Below the pieces are notes generated by a model that saw nothing but the letters and a program-made list of their open reading frames with translations, was not told where the DNA came from and did no database searches. From NCBI GenBank assembly GCA_041603535.1, contig JBFIEE010000005.1, forward strand, positions 23,772-87,771: a stretch of 64,000 bases of DNA, read 5' to 3'. Position 1 is the first letter of the stretch. The number at the start of each line of letters is the position of its first letter. The translations under genes and the position numbers were made by a program. Positions 44,601-52,966 of this stretch are shown in pieces. Origin of the DNA: HB2-32-21 sp041603535 (GTDB taxonomy: Bacteria > Pseudomonadota > Gammaproteobacteria > Pseudomonadales > Porticoccaceae).

Positions 44601-46122
44601 CTAATCCCTGGTAAGGCAGCGCAAACCAAAAAGTTGAGCCTTTGCCGAGTTCGCTGGTCAGGCCAATCTCGCCGCCCATTAAGTTTACGATTTGCTTGCT
44701 GATGGTCAGGCCCAGACCGGTACCCGCATACTGGCGGGTGGTTGACGCATCCGCTTGCGTGAAGGGTTCAAATATCTTGTCCTGGTCTGCTTCGGTTATA
44801 CCGATACCGGTATCTTTCACGGCAAAGAGCAATTGATCACTTTCAGCGTTGCTCTCAGCGTCGCTCAGGGTATGGCGCAGACTAATCGTCACTGAAACTT
44901 CGCCTGTTTCGGTAAATTTAATGGCGTTGCCTAGCAGATTAATTAATACCTGTTGTAGGCGAGACCGATCGAGAATTAGCGTTGACGGTATGTCCCGGTC
45001 CAGGAAATAGCCGATGTCGATACCCTTGCCTAAGGCTTGCGAGGCCAGTAAACGGATGATGTCCTCTACCAGCTCGGCAAGATTTACTTCGGCTGTGGTG
45101 GTGACCAAATTGCCGGCGTCGTTTTTCGAAAAATCGAGAATATCCTCAATGAGGCTTAACAGACTTTCTCCAGAACTTCTTGCAATATTGACATATTCAA
45201 CCTGGCGGGATGACAACTGGGATTCGGCCAACAGATCCATCATGCCCAGCACGGCGTTCATGGGCGTTCTCAGTTCATGGGTAACATTGGCAGCAAACTC
45301 GCCTTTGACGCGCGCGGCTTCCAATGCTCGATCCCGAGCCAGGGTGAGGTCGCTTTCTCTGCGTTCGAGTTCATCCATCATGGTGTTAAAAGCATGTTGC
45401 ATGACGGTGACATCGGGCTGCCCCCTTACTTCCGAGCGAACACCGGTGTCTCCTCCTTCCGCCTGTTTCATGTGCAGTGCGAGCTTTTCTATAGGCGTTG
45501 TCATGCTTCGTGAAATGCGCACGAGCACAAAAACTATGGCTATTGCTATCACGAAGGTCAGTATGAAGTTAGTTTGGTAGGCCTTTGTCTGTAACAAATG
45601 CAGAGTTTGCTTGCTCATAGATACAGTCACATAGCCAAGTAAGGTCTGCGCGCCGCTCGCATCGTCTAAATCAATCGCCAGGGAGTCATCTATATCGCTT
45701 TCGGACATGACCGGCGATATAAAAATCCACTGGTCTTCAAACTCGTAGTTTTGCAGTTGATCTGCTGCAGCATAGTCCGGTTTAAAGTGTTCGGGTATTG
45801 TGGAGGTGTTGTCGAAGAGAACGTTGCCGTTGGAAGAGCGTATTTCGAGTACCGTTATATCTGGAAATCCCGACACAAATTTGACCGACTCGCGAGCCGC
45901 GAAATCACTTTCATACAGCAACGCCAGTTTACTGTGTTGCACAAGCGTAGCCGTTATCTGCTGGCCTTGCGCCAGCAGTTGCTTTAGCAGTATGTTGTTG
46001 GATATACGCCCGATGACGAAGGATGTAGCCGGTGTGAGCAGCAATAAGCCGACAACAAAAATCAACACAAGCTGTTGACGAAACTTGAGGCGATCCAGCT
46101 TTAACAACGAATACATCGACAT
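41638..46122 (-). CDS. BarA-like hybrid kinase carrying GGDEF and EAL domains
   Basis: One 1494-residue polypeptide. TM1 near 17-38, periplasmic ~140 residues, TM2 near 185-203, HAMP, then a histidine kinase core (H282 in NVTHELRTPMN, N-box near 393-404, G boxes near 436-500). A degenerate receiver (520-640) is followed by a good receiver (D714), an Hpt domain (H857 in LAHTLKGSAANFG), another receiver (D977), a GGDEF domain with intact GGDEF (1136-1140) and an RxxD inhibitory site (1127-1130), and an EAL domain with EAL at 1263-1265 and DDFGTGYSSL. It could both make and break c-di-GMP. It is the last of six closely packed genes; SBP and TonB receptor genes sit just upstream. Signal unknown. 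Confidence 0.93.
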   Translation of the reverse strand: MSMYSLLKLDRLKFRQQLVLIFVVGLLLLTPATSFVIGRISNNILLKQLLAQGQQITATLVQHSKLALLYESDFAARESVKFVSGFPDITVLEIRSSNGNVLFDNTSTIPEHFKPDYAAADQLQNYEFEDQWIFISPVMSESDIDDSLAIDLDDASGAQTLLGYVTVSMSKQTLHLLQTKAYQTNFILTFVIAIAIVFVLVRISRSMTTPIEKLALHMKQAEGGDTGVRSEVRGQPDVTVMQHAFNTMMDELERRESDLTLARDRALEAARVKGEFAANVTHELRTPMNAVLGMMDLLAESQLSSRQVEYVNIARSSGESLLSLIEDILDFSKNDAGNLVTTTAEVNLAELVEDIIRLLASQALGKGIDIGYFLDRDIPSTLILDRSRLQQVLINLLGNAIKFTETGEVSVTISLRHTLSDAESNAESDQLLFAVKDTGIGITEADQDKIFEPFTQADASTTRQYAGTGLGLTISKQIVNLMGGEIGLTSELGKGSTFWFALPYQGLATSQSIPSPTTTRNQTTKVLLIARSKIIQEFSSQIFLTKMVSCNRANNYLDAASEINRLNNNEDRFDFIVIDQDSYFLHEAEFKSIFSSRVDTRLTSIVILVNPFRPSKISHAPFQTIEKPLIGSSYNAVLHTDKERRALVSSVHHNQVNSIIADNPRILVVDDNRINQQVAKEMLNKLGCKAEIASNGKQALEMILKAKYDLVLMDCNMPVMDGYETTVEIRRLEGFARMPIIAMTANVTDAEKDQCIAAGMDSFLGKPLRLGKLKDELYRWLPESSISRTADISSASSTGGDTAGNFDAQVIKELFESVGDVAYRMIEAFIEDTPVYIDSMKAAVAADNSKQVRDLAHTLKGSAANFGAHPFIATTKTLEELAQHGQLGQCDLYISTLIKQFAALREDFETNILKTNEDDSDPLQSLHSLLLVDDDRTIRLALKEVFKSRKFEILEASDGRQAINICKRKIPDIILMDAIMPETDGFTACSTIRSLPNCADVPILMVTSLDDEDAILKAFASGATDYITKPLHFTVLQERVVRLIQADKVSKKVKEMAYYDTLTGLPNRARLMQELRVILNRSSLDNKRIAVLFLDLDHFKNINDSLGHNVGDLLLKVVADRLRGCLRETDFIARLGGDEFTVVLEDVDSNDTISRISKTICDALNEPFVFLQQKMFVSASIGISVFPEDAGDVNTLLKHADLAMFKAKKSRNHFSFYQAGMEDQISRRLEVEQELRYAIEHNQLVLHIQPQKDTTSGKIVAGEALVRWQHPRQGLLGPDHFIGIAEESGLITDLTRWVIRTAVKQISLWEKQGYSIKLSVNLSGRDLEATSHLVRHLTDVAQLHRLNTSLLELEITESILMGDPQKSREELLRLKEMGFTLAIDDFGTGYSSLNYLKNLPVDVLKIDRVFIKDIEENSDDRAIVKGIIALADSLGLQTVAEGVETIEQQNIVSELGCHVIQGYLINRPVTIEVFEESYKGDFPLKTRPPGAEVV

Positions 46123-46138
46123 AATTAGGCTGCGGCGC

Positions 46139-47101
46139 TTACAAAATGTTGTCGAACTGGCTTAGCATGTCACGTGAAATGGTGACGCCCAGATGACGAC
46201 TGGTGCGACCATTCACGACGGTATTCAAATCCCGTAAGGGCATAATGTTTTGCGGTATCTCCCGGTTCATTTTGTGTTGGACAGCGAGCTTGCCGAGACT
46301 ACGGCCGAGCGTTTTATTATTCGGATAAATCGCAAACAGTGCGCCGCGCTTCACGTGTGTCGGGTTAGAGGAAAATACAGCGATGCGTTTCCGCCATGCA
46401 GTCTCCAGTATCTGCGACAATAAAGTTGGATCGTTAAGCGCCTTGTCCTGCATTAACCAAATCGCTTCGCCCTCGCCGATTTGATCCAGGAGTTTTTTGT
46501 ATTCGACAGCGGCAGCTTGCACGGTACTGGCGGAGTGCACAACCAGAGCAACGCGCTTGCTCGCAGCGTACTCCTCCGCTAGCGCCATTTGCAGCGACTT
46601 GTTTGCGGTATTTGTCACCACATGCACCGTATGGGATCTCGGCACCAATAATAGCAGTTTATCAATAACCAGCCGTCCATCAGGAATCATTGAAATACCG
46701 GGGCGATTGATGTCCTGCCTGGTCACTGCGCCCACTAAAATCGGAATGTTGGGTGCTATTTTCTCCGCCATTCGGGTGTTACGCTCACCGAGGGTAATCA
46801 GCACATCAGGCTGTAGAGACAGCACACTTTTTTGAATATTTGCTGGGGACTCCTCCGTCGAAACGACGATTGCAGTGGCGGTGTTAGGGTAGGTCTCGTT
46901 GATCCCGGCAATGATATCCGCATAAACCCTGGCGTAGGGCTGGCGTACCTCGGGGTATAAAATCACCAGTCCTGAGGCGAGACTAACCCCAGGCGCACAG
47001 ACCAACAGCACTAGTGCGTACGTACTGGCCATCAAAGTCTTCCGGGTGATTATTGCGGCGTAGCGGAACAGGCGCGCCAGCGCCATCACGTCTAATGACA
47101 T
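46139..47101 (-). CDS. Orphan periplasmic substrate-binding protein (PF04392-type)
   Basis: A 320-residue exported protein. A hydrophobic segment near 25-42 (ASTYALVLLVCAPGVSLAS) is a signal peptide; the mature domain is of the ABC_sub_bind family, with LVILYPEVRQPYARVYADII near the start, LITLGERNTRMAE near 105 and NIPILVGAVTRQDINRPG near 118-135. No ABC permease or ATPase gene is nearby. It lies 16 bases before the hybrid kinase and 34 bases after the TonB receptor, so a role in delivering a ligand to the kinase sensor domain is more likely than transport. GGAGAG precedes the ATG. Confidence 0.85.
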   Translation of the reverse strand: MSLDVMALARLFRYAAIITRKTLMASTYALVLLVCAPGVSLASGLVILYPEVRQPYARVYADIIAGINETYPNTATAIVVSTEESPANIQKSVLSLQPDVLITLGERNTRMAEKIAPNIPILVGAVTRQDINRPGISMIPDGRLVIDKLLLLVPRSHTVHVVTNTANKSLQMALAEEYAASKRVALVVHSASTVQAAAVEYKKLLDQIGEGEAIWLMQDKALNDPTLLSQILETAWRKRIAVFSSNPTHVKRGALFAIYPNNKTLGRSLGKLAVQHKMNREIPQNIMPLRDLNTVVNGRTSRHLGVTISRDMLSQFDNIL

Positions 47102-47135
47102 CCGTGTCTCTCCAGATACTTCATGGGCAGCTAGT

Positions 47136-49277
47136 TTAATTAAAATGGTAACGAATCTCGCCCAGTAGCTGCCTGCCTGCCAGTGGCAGATCGTCTGGTA
47201 TAAAGGGAACGGGCTGTCCGTTCAGGCTGGGTTCGCGGGCATCCTCATTAAATATATTTTTTGCGAGCAATGACAATTCAAGTTTTTCAGCGATAAACTG
47301 CTTGCGCAGGGTGAAGTCGACTGTCGTGTAATCGGCGATATCCTGGCGCCGGTCACTGAACTCGCGGTTGCGGTCCATAACACGATTAACCTGGACAGTT
47401 AAGTCAACATCACTGGGCAATACGATATTGGTGCGTGCGTAAAACTGTTGCTCGGGTGCGTTAGCGGCATCGGCGCTGATATTTCTGTCTTCTGATTCCT
47501 GCCATGAGTAGTTAGCCAGCACACTTATCTGTTCCGTGATATCCCAGCTCAGCTCCAGCTCCGCGCCGTCGCCTTCCTGCTTGCCGGTGTTTTGCGCGGT
47601 GCGGGTAGTGCCACCGATATCGGGGACGAACTGAATAATGTCCTTCCATTGATAGTGGAAAAGGTTTAAATCCAGATTAACGTTATACAGGGGTCGGTAG
47701 TTGAAGGCGATTTCGTAGCTCTTCAGGGTTTCTGGTTGAAGGCTCGGGTTGCCCAGCACCGTCGGATTTGATTGTACTCGAGTTTCCGCGAATGAAGGTG
47801 CCCGGAAAGCCTCGCCGTAGAGGAACTTGGTGGTCAGGTTATGCCAGGTTGACCAGACGAGGGCGAGCCGGGGATTAACCGTATCGCCAAAATCGGAATA
47901 ATGGTCGTAACGCAGCCCCGCGGTTAACTCCCAGTCATTGGCAAAGTGCCAGACATCCTGTACAAAAATATAGCGGTTTTCCCGGTTATCTTCGGGTAAA
48001 AAAACAAGGGGTGTATCAGTGACGTCTACCAGCCCGGAACCGGGAAATATGGGAAATCCCGTTGTCGGATCGAAGCCAAAATTCTTCTCTTCTTCGGTTT
48101 TATAAACTTCCCCGTAGTAATACCCCGTACCTATCAGAACCTCGTGATTGTCAAAGCCGCGGTAGGTAGTGAGTAAATTTGCCCGGCTATGGCGTTCATA
48201 TACTTCGGGGTTACCAATAACCCCGTTGGGGAATGGTGGGAAAAGAGGGCTGCCCAGCGGGTCCAAAAATGGTCCTCTTGATCCAGGGGGAAATAACACC
48301 AAGTTATCTTCCACTTCCTGGGTGATATGACTGTAGCTCACGGATGCTTTTATCCCCAGGTTTTCAGTGTAGTCGGGGTTGTCATAGGTAATATCTGTGT
48401 TGTAGCGTTTGCTAGATCCCTGCCCAGCGGAGTCTAATGCTGGTGCCAAGCCAACACCGAGCCCTTGATCCTGCCTAAGCTGAATTCCGGTATTTATGAC
48501 GAGATGGCCATAACCTAGTTTTAGCTGGGCATCGAGATTCTTTCTATTAAGATTTACGCTTCCGGGCGCAAGTGAGGCGTTCGTGCCAGAAATTGCGTCT
48601 AAGAAAGTTTGCGCGTCTGCGGTTATATTTTCACTGTGACCGTCAGTGTCATGTATCTCTACGCTAGCGGCTATGTCGAATCCCGTACCCGTTTTGCCGT
48701 AGCTGAGCCACCAGTCTTTTGTATTAAAATTACCGTATCTCACCCCCGTTTTGAGACCATCAAGTTCGGCGGCATTTTTTGTAATGATATTGATGACGCC
48801 TGCAAACGCATCGGCTCCGTAAACGGCGGAACCCGGACCTCGAATGACCTCTATTCGGGAGATAGATTCGACGGACATTCCTCCCCATATCTGTGTTCTA
48901 TTACCTAGATATAAACTGGTCATAGGTGCGCCATTTATCAGCATTAGCACCTGTGGGTTGGCGTCGGTATATATTCCGCGGAAGACATAGATCGGCGCAT
49001 ACCCGACTAAGTTTCTGGCGACGTGTAGGCCGGGTATCGTCTCTAGAATGTCGTCTACATCGGTAGCGCCTATTTGTTTGATGTCGTTCGCTGTGATAAC
49101 TGAGGCGACGGCTGGTGCTTTCGAAATGGGTTTGGCCGTCCCGGTGGCAATGCTGACAAATTCTTCGTCGCCGTAGAAATCCATTAATTCGGTTTCTTCC
49201 GCCGCGCCATATTGAGGCATTAGAAATAATACACCAGCTGATATTGTCACCACTATTTTAATGATAGATGTAGACAT
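47136..49277 (-). CDS. TonB-dependent outer-membrane receptor
   Basis: A 713-residue outer-membrane receptor. It has a signal peptide (to about AAEE, residue 24-28), a plug domain with VITANDIKQIGATDVDDILETIPG, IEVIRGPGSAVYGADAFAGVINIITK near 140-165, and a beta-barrel that ends in a terminal aromatic (RYHFN). The usual TonB box is not obvious, though DFYGDEEFVSIATG near 34-47 may serve. Ligand is unknown; size and plug resemble those of receptors for siderophores, heme or cobalamin. Its ATG overlaps the stop of the upstream citrate-synthase-like gene (TAATG, 49275-49279), with AGGAG 9 bases before the start. Confidence 0.93.
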   Translation of the reverse strand: MSTSIIKIVVTISAGVLFLMPQYGAAEETELMDFYGDEEFVSIATGTAKPISKAPAVASVITANDIKQIGATDVDDILETIPGLHVARNLVGYAPIYVFRGIYTDANPQVLMLINGAPMTSLYLGNRTQIWGGMSVESISRIEVIRGPGSAVYGADAFAGVINIITKNAAELDGLKTGVRYGNFNTKDWWLSYGKTGTGFDIAASVEIHDTDGHSENITADAQTFLDAISGTNASLAPGSVNLNRKNLDAQLKLGYGHLVINTGIQLRQDQGLGVGLAPALDSAGQGSSKRYNTDITYDNPDYTENLGIKASVSYSHITQEVEDNLVLFPPGSRGPFLDPLGSPLFPPFPNGVIGNPEVYERHSRANLLTTYRGFDNHEVLIGTGYYYGEVYKTEEEKNFGFDPTTGFPIFPGSGLVDVTDTPLVFLPEDNRENRYIFVQDVWHFANDWELTAGLRYDHYSDFGDTVNPRLALVWSTWHNLTTKFLYGEAFRAPSFAETRVQSNPTVLGNPSLQPETLKSYEIAFNYRPLYNVNLDLNLFHYQWKDIIQFVPDIGGTTRTAQNTGKQEGDGAELELSWDITEQISVLANYSWQESEDRNISADAANAPEQQFYARTNIVLPSDVDLTVQVNRVMDRNREFSDRRQDIADYTTVDFTLRKQFIAEKLELSLLAKNIFNEDAREPSLNGQPVPFIPDDLPLAGRQLLGEIRYHFN

Positions 49278-50122
49278 TACTGTATTCTCCTAACGGGCCA
49301 TGGTCTTTCAGTATGTTCACCGGTATAGGCCACGCGGTTCGTTGAAAGCGGAAAAAGCGTACCCTCAGGGTGATTTTTTGCGTCAATGTGGCATGGGTAC
49401 ATGCCGCCGATAAAGGCAAAAACACCAAAATAGGATAAGTTCTCAGGCGAAACGCCTTCATCGGCCATTAAAGCGGCTATAACTGCAGAAACGTTGATTT
49501 GAAATCTGTATCTTGAATTGTTCAGGTGGTCAGCAATTTCGAAAGCGAGTTTTACATAAGGGCCTTCACCAAGGCCGATAGACTTTGCAAATTTTATCAA
49601 AGGTTCAACCCTTTCGTCCTTGCTAACCAGGGGTCTACCGTATCCGCTGACAACTCTGTATTGTTTAAATTCGCGTGCGATTAAATCTTCCAGCTTCGCT
49701 CCGGCATCCAGTTCTTTTTGGAGTCTGATTAACATGTCAATGGCGCGTGTAGTTACGCGTAGCCCGTAAGCATTTGCCTCAGAAATAGCGGATGCTGCAG
49801 TTAAAGCGAGTGCACCGGTTGTGCGTGTAGTACCACCCAGCGCTGCCACCCTGTTGTTCCATAGGCGGGGATCTGGAAAACTGGTGCTAATAACCCACAT
49901 ACCCTCAAGAAGCCTGGCAAGCCTGGGAGATTCCTTTCCTGTTATGGCAAACACCATAAGTTCCATCCAGCGGTTATCGCATAGTTCGCTGAGTAGGTCT
50001 TTGCCGCGAAGCACCACGCGTCCTTTGCCGATAATTGCCGCGCCTATCTCGGTTTGCCAATTATCTTCGCAATGGGCAAGCAGGTCGGGACCCTTATGTC
50101 CCGTATCGTTAATGCTAGACAT
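49277..50122 (-). CDS. Citrate-synthase-fold protein, probably without the canonical catalytic triad (second of pair)
   Basis: 281 residues with the overall pattern of the short citrate synthase/citryl-CoA lyase family: GADLA-like GKDLLSELCDN near 41, SFPDPRLWNNRVAALGG near 86, the GYGHP-like segment, and the C-terminal YTGEHTERPWPVRR. All three catalytic positions appear changed by eye alignment: HGG becomes YGL (NAYGLRV), GxGHP becomes GYGRPL, and NVD becomes NVS (NVSAVIA). It overlaps its upstream neighbour by 8 bases and the TonB receptor start by one, so it is a subunit of a co-translated set. It may bind an acyl-CoA or organic acid and not turn it over, or complete an active site with its partner. 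Confidence 0.75.
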   Translation of the reverse strand: MSSINDTGHKGPDLLAHCEDNWQTEIGAAIIGKGRVVLRGKDLLSELCDNRWMELMVFAITGKESPRLARLLEGMWVISTSFPDPRLWNNRVAALGGTTRTTGALALTAASAISEANAYGLRVTTRAIDMLIRLQKELDAGAKLEDLIAREFKQYRVVSGYGRPLVSKDERVEPLIKFAKSIGLGEGPYVKLAFEIADHLNNSRYRFQINVSAVIAALMADEGVSPENLSYFGVFAFIGGMYPCHIDAKNHPEGTLFPLSTNRVAYTGEHTERPWPVRRIQ

Positions 50123-50945
50123 CTTTTGTTACCGGGCCTGGGTCGTTAGTTAAGGTTAGGCCATTGGCGAAAAAAGGATACTGACGAAATCCGGTTTTTC
50201 CCTGCTCAAGCGCATGTGCTGCAGCCCCTGGCAATCTTAAAAAAAGATAAATAATTTCGGCCTGTTCGGGCTCGAAGCCCAGATCAAAAAAGGTGGCGGC
50301 GGCAACGCCTGAATAGGTAAGCGGAATCGTTGCCTGTTTTTCCAGGGTTTCTCTATGGTGTTCAAGCCAGCTTAGGCAGCCGCCATTGCTCAATGCACTG
50401 AGGTGGGCGAGTAGTTGTTTTACGGGTGTCGGGCAACTGGCGCCGTGGGGATCGAAGCCGGGGGTATGCTCCATTTCCGGCCAGACATCCGTGCGTTCGT
50501 CCGTCGGCGGATTGGTGATTATTTCACGCCATGCGTCCAGGTTGACGCCGCATTGCCGCCAGTATTGCATGGCGGTGTAAACTTCGCGGCTGCCACCAAG
50601 ATTACCGGCGCCAACAGCAATGGCGGCCATCAGTGCGGAGGCCCGCGTCGAGCCGCCAACACCGGCATTCATGGCGGCACGCACACTGTGGTCTCGCGGG
50701 CCGGGGTTGGCCAGGGCGACCGCGAGGCTTTCAAATAGTTGGGCCTGGGTTTTGCTGGGTGGCTCAAGTTTAAACAGCAGCCAGACGTACTCGATCAAAC
50801 TGATTTTGCCGAGTAGATCACTATAGACATCGTAGCCTGAGCAATAACAGGCGGCGGCGGCAAAGGGATTGTCTGGCTCCGCTTCTTCCCGCCATATTTT
50901 GGTGGTGATCTGTTCGCGCTGCGTGTTATCGCCGGGCTCATTCAT
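50115..50945 (-). CDS. Citrate-synthase-fold protein, probably without the canonical catalytic triad (first of pair)
   Basis: 276 residues, similar in pattern to citryl-CoA lyase/short citrate synthase: GYDVYSDLLGKISLIEYVWLLF near 39-60, DHSVRAAMNAGVGGSTRASA near 88-107 and LPGAAAHALEQG near 241. The HGG motif of the family is GAGNLGGSREV, with Leu where His is expected; the GFGHP motif is GFDPHG; the NVD motif is LTYSG. The ATG at 50945 has only a weak ribosome site. The open frame extends further upstream in a compositionally different, non-homologous stretch. It sits 22 bases after the ThDP enzyme and overlaps its sister gene by 8 bases. Function unknown. Confidence 0.72.
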   Translation of the reverse strand: MNEPGDNTQREQITTKIWREEAEPDNPFAAAACYCSGYDVYSDLLGKISLIEYVWLLFKLEPPSKTQAQLFESLAVALANPGPRDHSVRAAMNAGVGGSTRASALMAAIAVGAGNLGGSREVYTAMQYWRQCGVNLDAWREIITNPPTDERTDVWPEMEHTPGFDPHGASCPTPVKQLLAHLSALSNGGCLSWLEHHRETLEKQATIPLTYSGVAAATFFDLGFEPEQAEIIYLFLRLPGAAAHALEQGKTGFRQYPFFANGLTLTNDPGPVTKDV

Positions 50946-50967
50946 AGGGATTGTACCGGTTAGCCGG

Positions 50968-52746
50968 CTAGATGCTGGCTTTGAGAAAGTCGGTGCGACC
51001 GCCAATAGGGGGCGGTTCTTCACCATCAATGCGTACATCGAGGAGGGTGGGGCCGGGGTGCGCGCAGATAGCCTGAATATCCAGCCGCAGCAGATCATCG
51101 GCTGCTTCGATGACGTAGGCCTCGGCGCCCATGGCCCTGGCGAACAGCGCAAAATCGGTTTTTGGCAAGTCGAACGCGATCGCTTCGCCACCGGTAAAGC
51201 GTTGGCCATGCTTGACCATGCCAAAGGCGCTGTCATTGAGCACGACATAGATAACCGGGAGTTTCTCCTGGATGGCGACGGTGATTTCCTGACCGCTCAT
51301 CAGCATGCTGCCGTCGCCGGTAATGCATACGACGGGTTCGCCGGGATGGGCCAGGGCAGTGCCAACCGCGCTGCCAATCGCCCAGCCCATGGGGGCAAAA
51401 TCCAGGGTGGCGCGGAACAGCCCGCCCCTGGCATCGCGTTTACCTGCGATCCGTCTGTCGTAGGGGTGTAAATAGTGAATTGCCCACGCAAAACTGTTGC
51501 CCACATCTGCGAGATAGTGGGTGTGAGCGGGGAATATATTTGGCAACTCGCGCATCAGGCGTTGTGGCTTGATGGGAACGGCGTCGGATACAAAGCCGTC
51601 TTCGTCATCCAGATGAAAAGCCCGCTTGCGTTGCCCCGAGTCGCTGGCCTCTTTGAGGTCGATGCTTGCACAGGCCCGCGACGTGCTTCTACGGCCGAAT
51701 TTATTGAGCACCGAGTCAAAAATGGTCTCGATACGGCCCCGGACGTGGAGGGAGGCCATCGGTGTCCTGGCGAAGTTAATTTCATTTTCTTCAATATGAA
51801 TAATGCGCTTGTTAAAAAGCTGCAAATCCCAGCCGCTGGTGGCCCATTGCCCGAGGTGGGCACCAATGACAAATACTTTATCCACTTCCGGGTCGGCCAT
51901 CAGGTGCCGGGCATCGCGATGCCCGGCAATGCCAATGACACCGCGAAACAGGGGGTGGTAGGGGCTAACGAGTCCCTTGCCTTGCGGGGTTACAATGACC
52001 TGCGCATTAATCCGCATCGCCACGGTGAGGATTAAACCAATGGCTTCGGCCGCTTCATCACCGATTAAAAATACCGGTTTTTTACATTGTTCGATCTCGG
52101 TGCTGAGTTGCGCAACGGCTGCTGTGTCAAACAATGACGGCTTGTTCAACAGGGCGGGTAAATCGAACAAGGCGGGGCCGCGCGAGGGCGGGTGGCACCA
52201 CACGTCCATCGGTACGCTGATATGCGCTGGTCCGCGCTCGGAAAAGGCAGTCATGATAGCGGTGACCAGTTTGCGCTCAAATTGATCGGGGTGGGACACC
52301 AGGGTGCTGTATCGACAGCACTGCTGGAACAGAGCGACGGTGTTGATGGAGGTGCAGGACGACTCCTGAACAGCGCCAATACCGAAGCTCGCCAGCGGAG
52401 TTTGCGCGGTGATAACCAGCAGCGGGATATTATATTCGGAGGTTGCGGCAACGCCGGTGATTATGTTGGTGGCGCCCGGCCCGGTGGTTGCACAGCAGAC
52501 ACCGAGCTTGCCGGTGTTCCGCGAATAACCGTCCGCCATATACGCCGCGCCGGATTCATGCCGGGCAACAATGGCTCGGGGGCCGCCGCGTCGCTCACTT
52601 CTTGCCAGGGCGTTATAGAAAGGCTCAATGGCGCCGCCAGGTATCCCAAAAACATACTCGACGCCGAGCTGTTCGAGGTAGGCTAGTAAAAGATCTCCAT
52701 ATTCAAGTGCGGCGGCTCCTTGCACGGGTGACAGTGGCTTGTTCAC
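50968..52746 (-). CDS. Thiamine-diphosphate enzyme, acetolactate-synthase-like
   Basis: 592 residues with the three-domain layout of acetolactate synthase/benzoylformate decarboxylase relatives. VFGIPGGAIEPFYNALARS near 34-52, the activating Glu in RHESGAAYMADGY near 62-74, TTGPGATNIITGVAATSEYNIPLLVITAQTP near 85, and the ThDP motif GDGSMLMSGQEITVAIQ...LND near 475-505 are visible. No regulatory ilvH-like subunit follows, and this gene leads the operon with two citrate-synthase-fold partners, so branched-chain synthesis is unlikely; sulfoacetaldehyde acetyltransferase (Xsc) was considered but the N-terminus does not fit. The start is a GTG with an AGGGG about 11 bases upstream. Substrate unknown. 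Confidence 0.82.
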   Translation of the reverse strand: MNKPLSPVQGAAALEYGDLLLAYLEQLGVEYVFGIPGGAIEPFYNALARSERRGGPRAIVARHESGAAYMADGYSRNTGKLGVCCATTGPGATNIITGVAATSEYNIPLLVITAQTPLASFGIGAVQESSCTSINTVALFQQCCRYSTLVSHPDQFERKLVTAIMTAFSERGPAHISVPMDVWCHPPSRGPALFDLPALLNKPSLFDTAAVAQLSTEIEQCKKPVFLIGDEAAEAIGLILTVAMRINAQVIVTPQGKGLVSPYHPLFRGVIGIAGHRDARHLMADPEVDKVFVIGAHLGQWATSGWDLQLFNKRIIHIEENEINFARTPMASLHVRGRIETIFDSVLNKFGRRSTSRACASIDLKEASDSGQRKRAFHLDDEDGFVSDAVPIKPQRLMRELPNIFPAHTHYLADVGNSFAWAIHYLHPYDRRIAGKRDARGGLFRATLDFAPMGWAIGSAVGTALAHPGEPVVCITGDGSMLMSGQEITVAIQEKLPVIYVVLNDSAFGMVKHGQRFTGGEAIAFDLPKTDFALFARAMGAEAYVIEAADDLLRLDIQAICAHPGPTLLDVRIDGEEPPPIGGRTDFLKASI

Positions 52747-52966
52747 GATTTATGAGACCCCTAATAGAGGTAAATTAAAGTTAACAAAAGTTTACGAATT
52801 CAATATGTTGCAAGAGTTAGGTCAAGCGAATTCATGGTAACTGCATCGGGGTGTTGATAGCAATACTCACCCACGATTGATTTTTGTCCGCCTACCGCGC
52901 CGATCTTTCGCTAAAATGTGCTCCGGCGTGAGCCAGACACTGACTAAATTTTCAATGGGAACAGGC

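Noticed and set aside
50968..52746. Sulfoacetaldehyde acetyltransferase (Xsc) with the nearby aminotransferase as a taurine pathway
   Set aside because: The N-terminus and the GPGATNIITGV region fit acetolactate-synthase relatives, and other taurine genes (phosphotransacetylase, taurine transporter) are not present.
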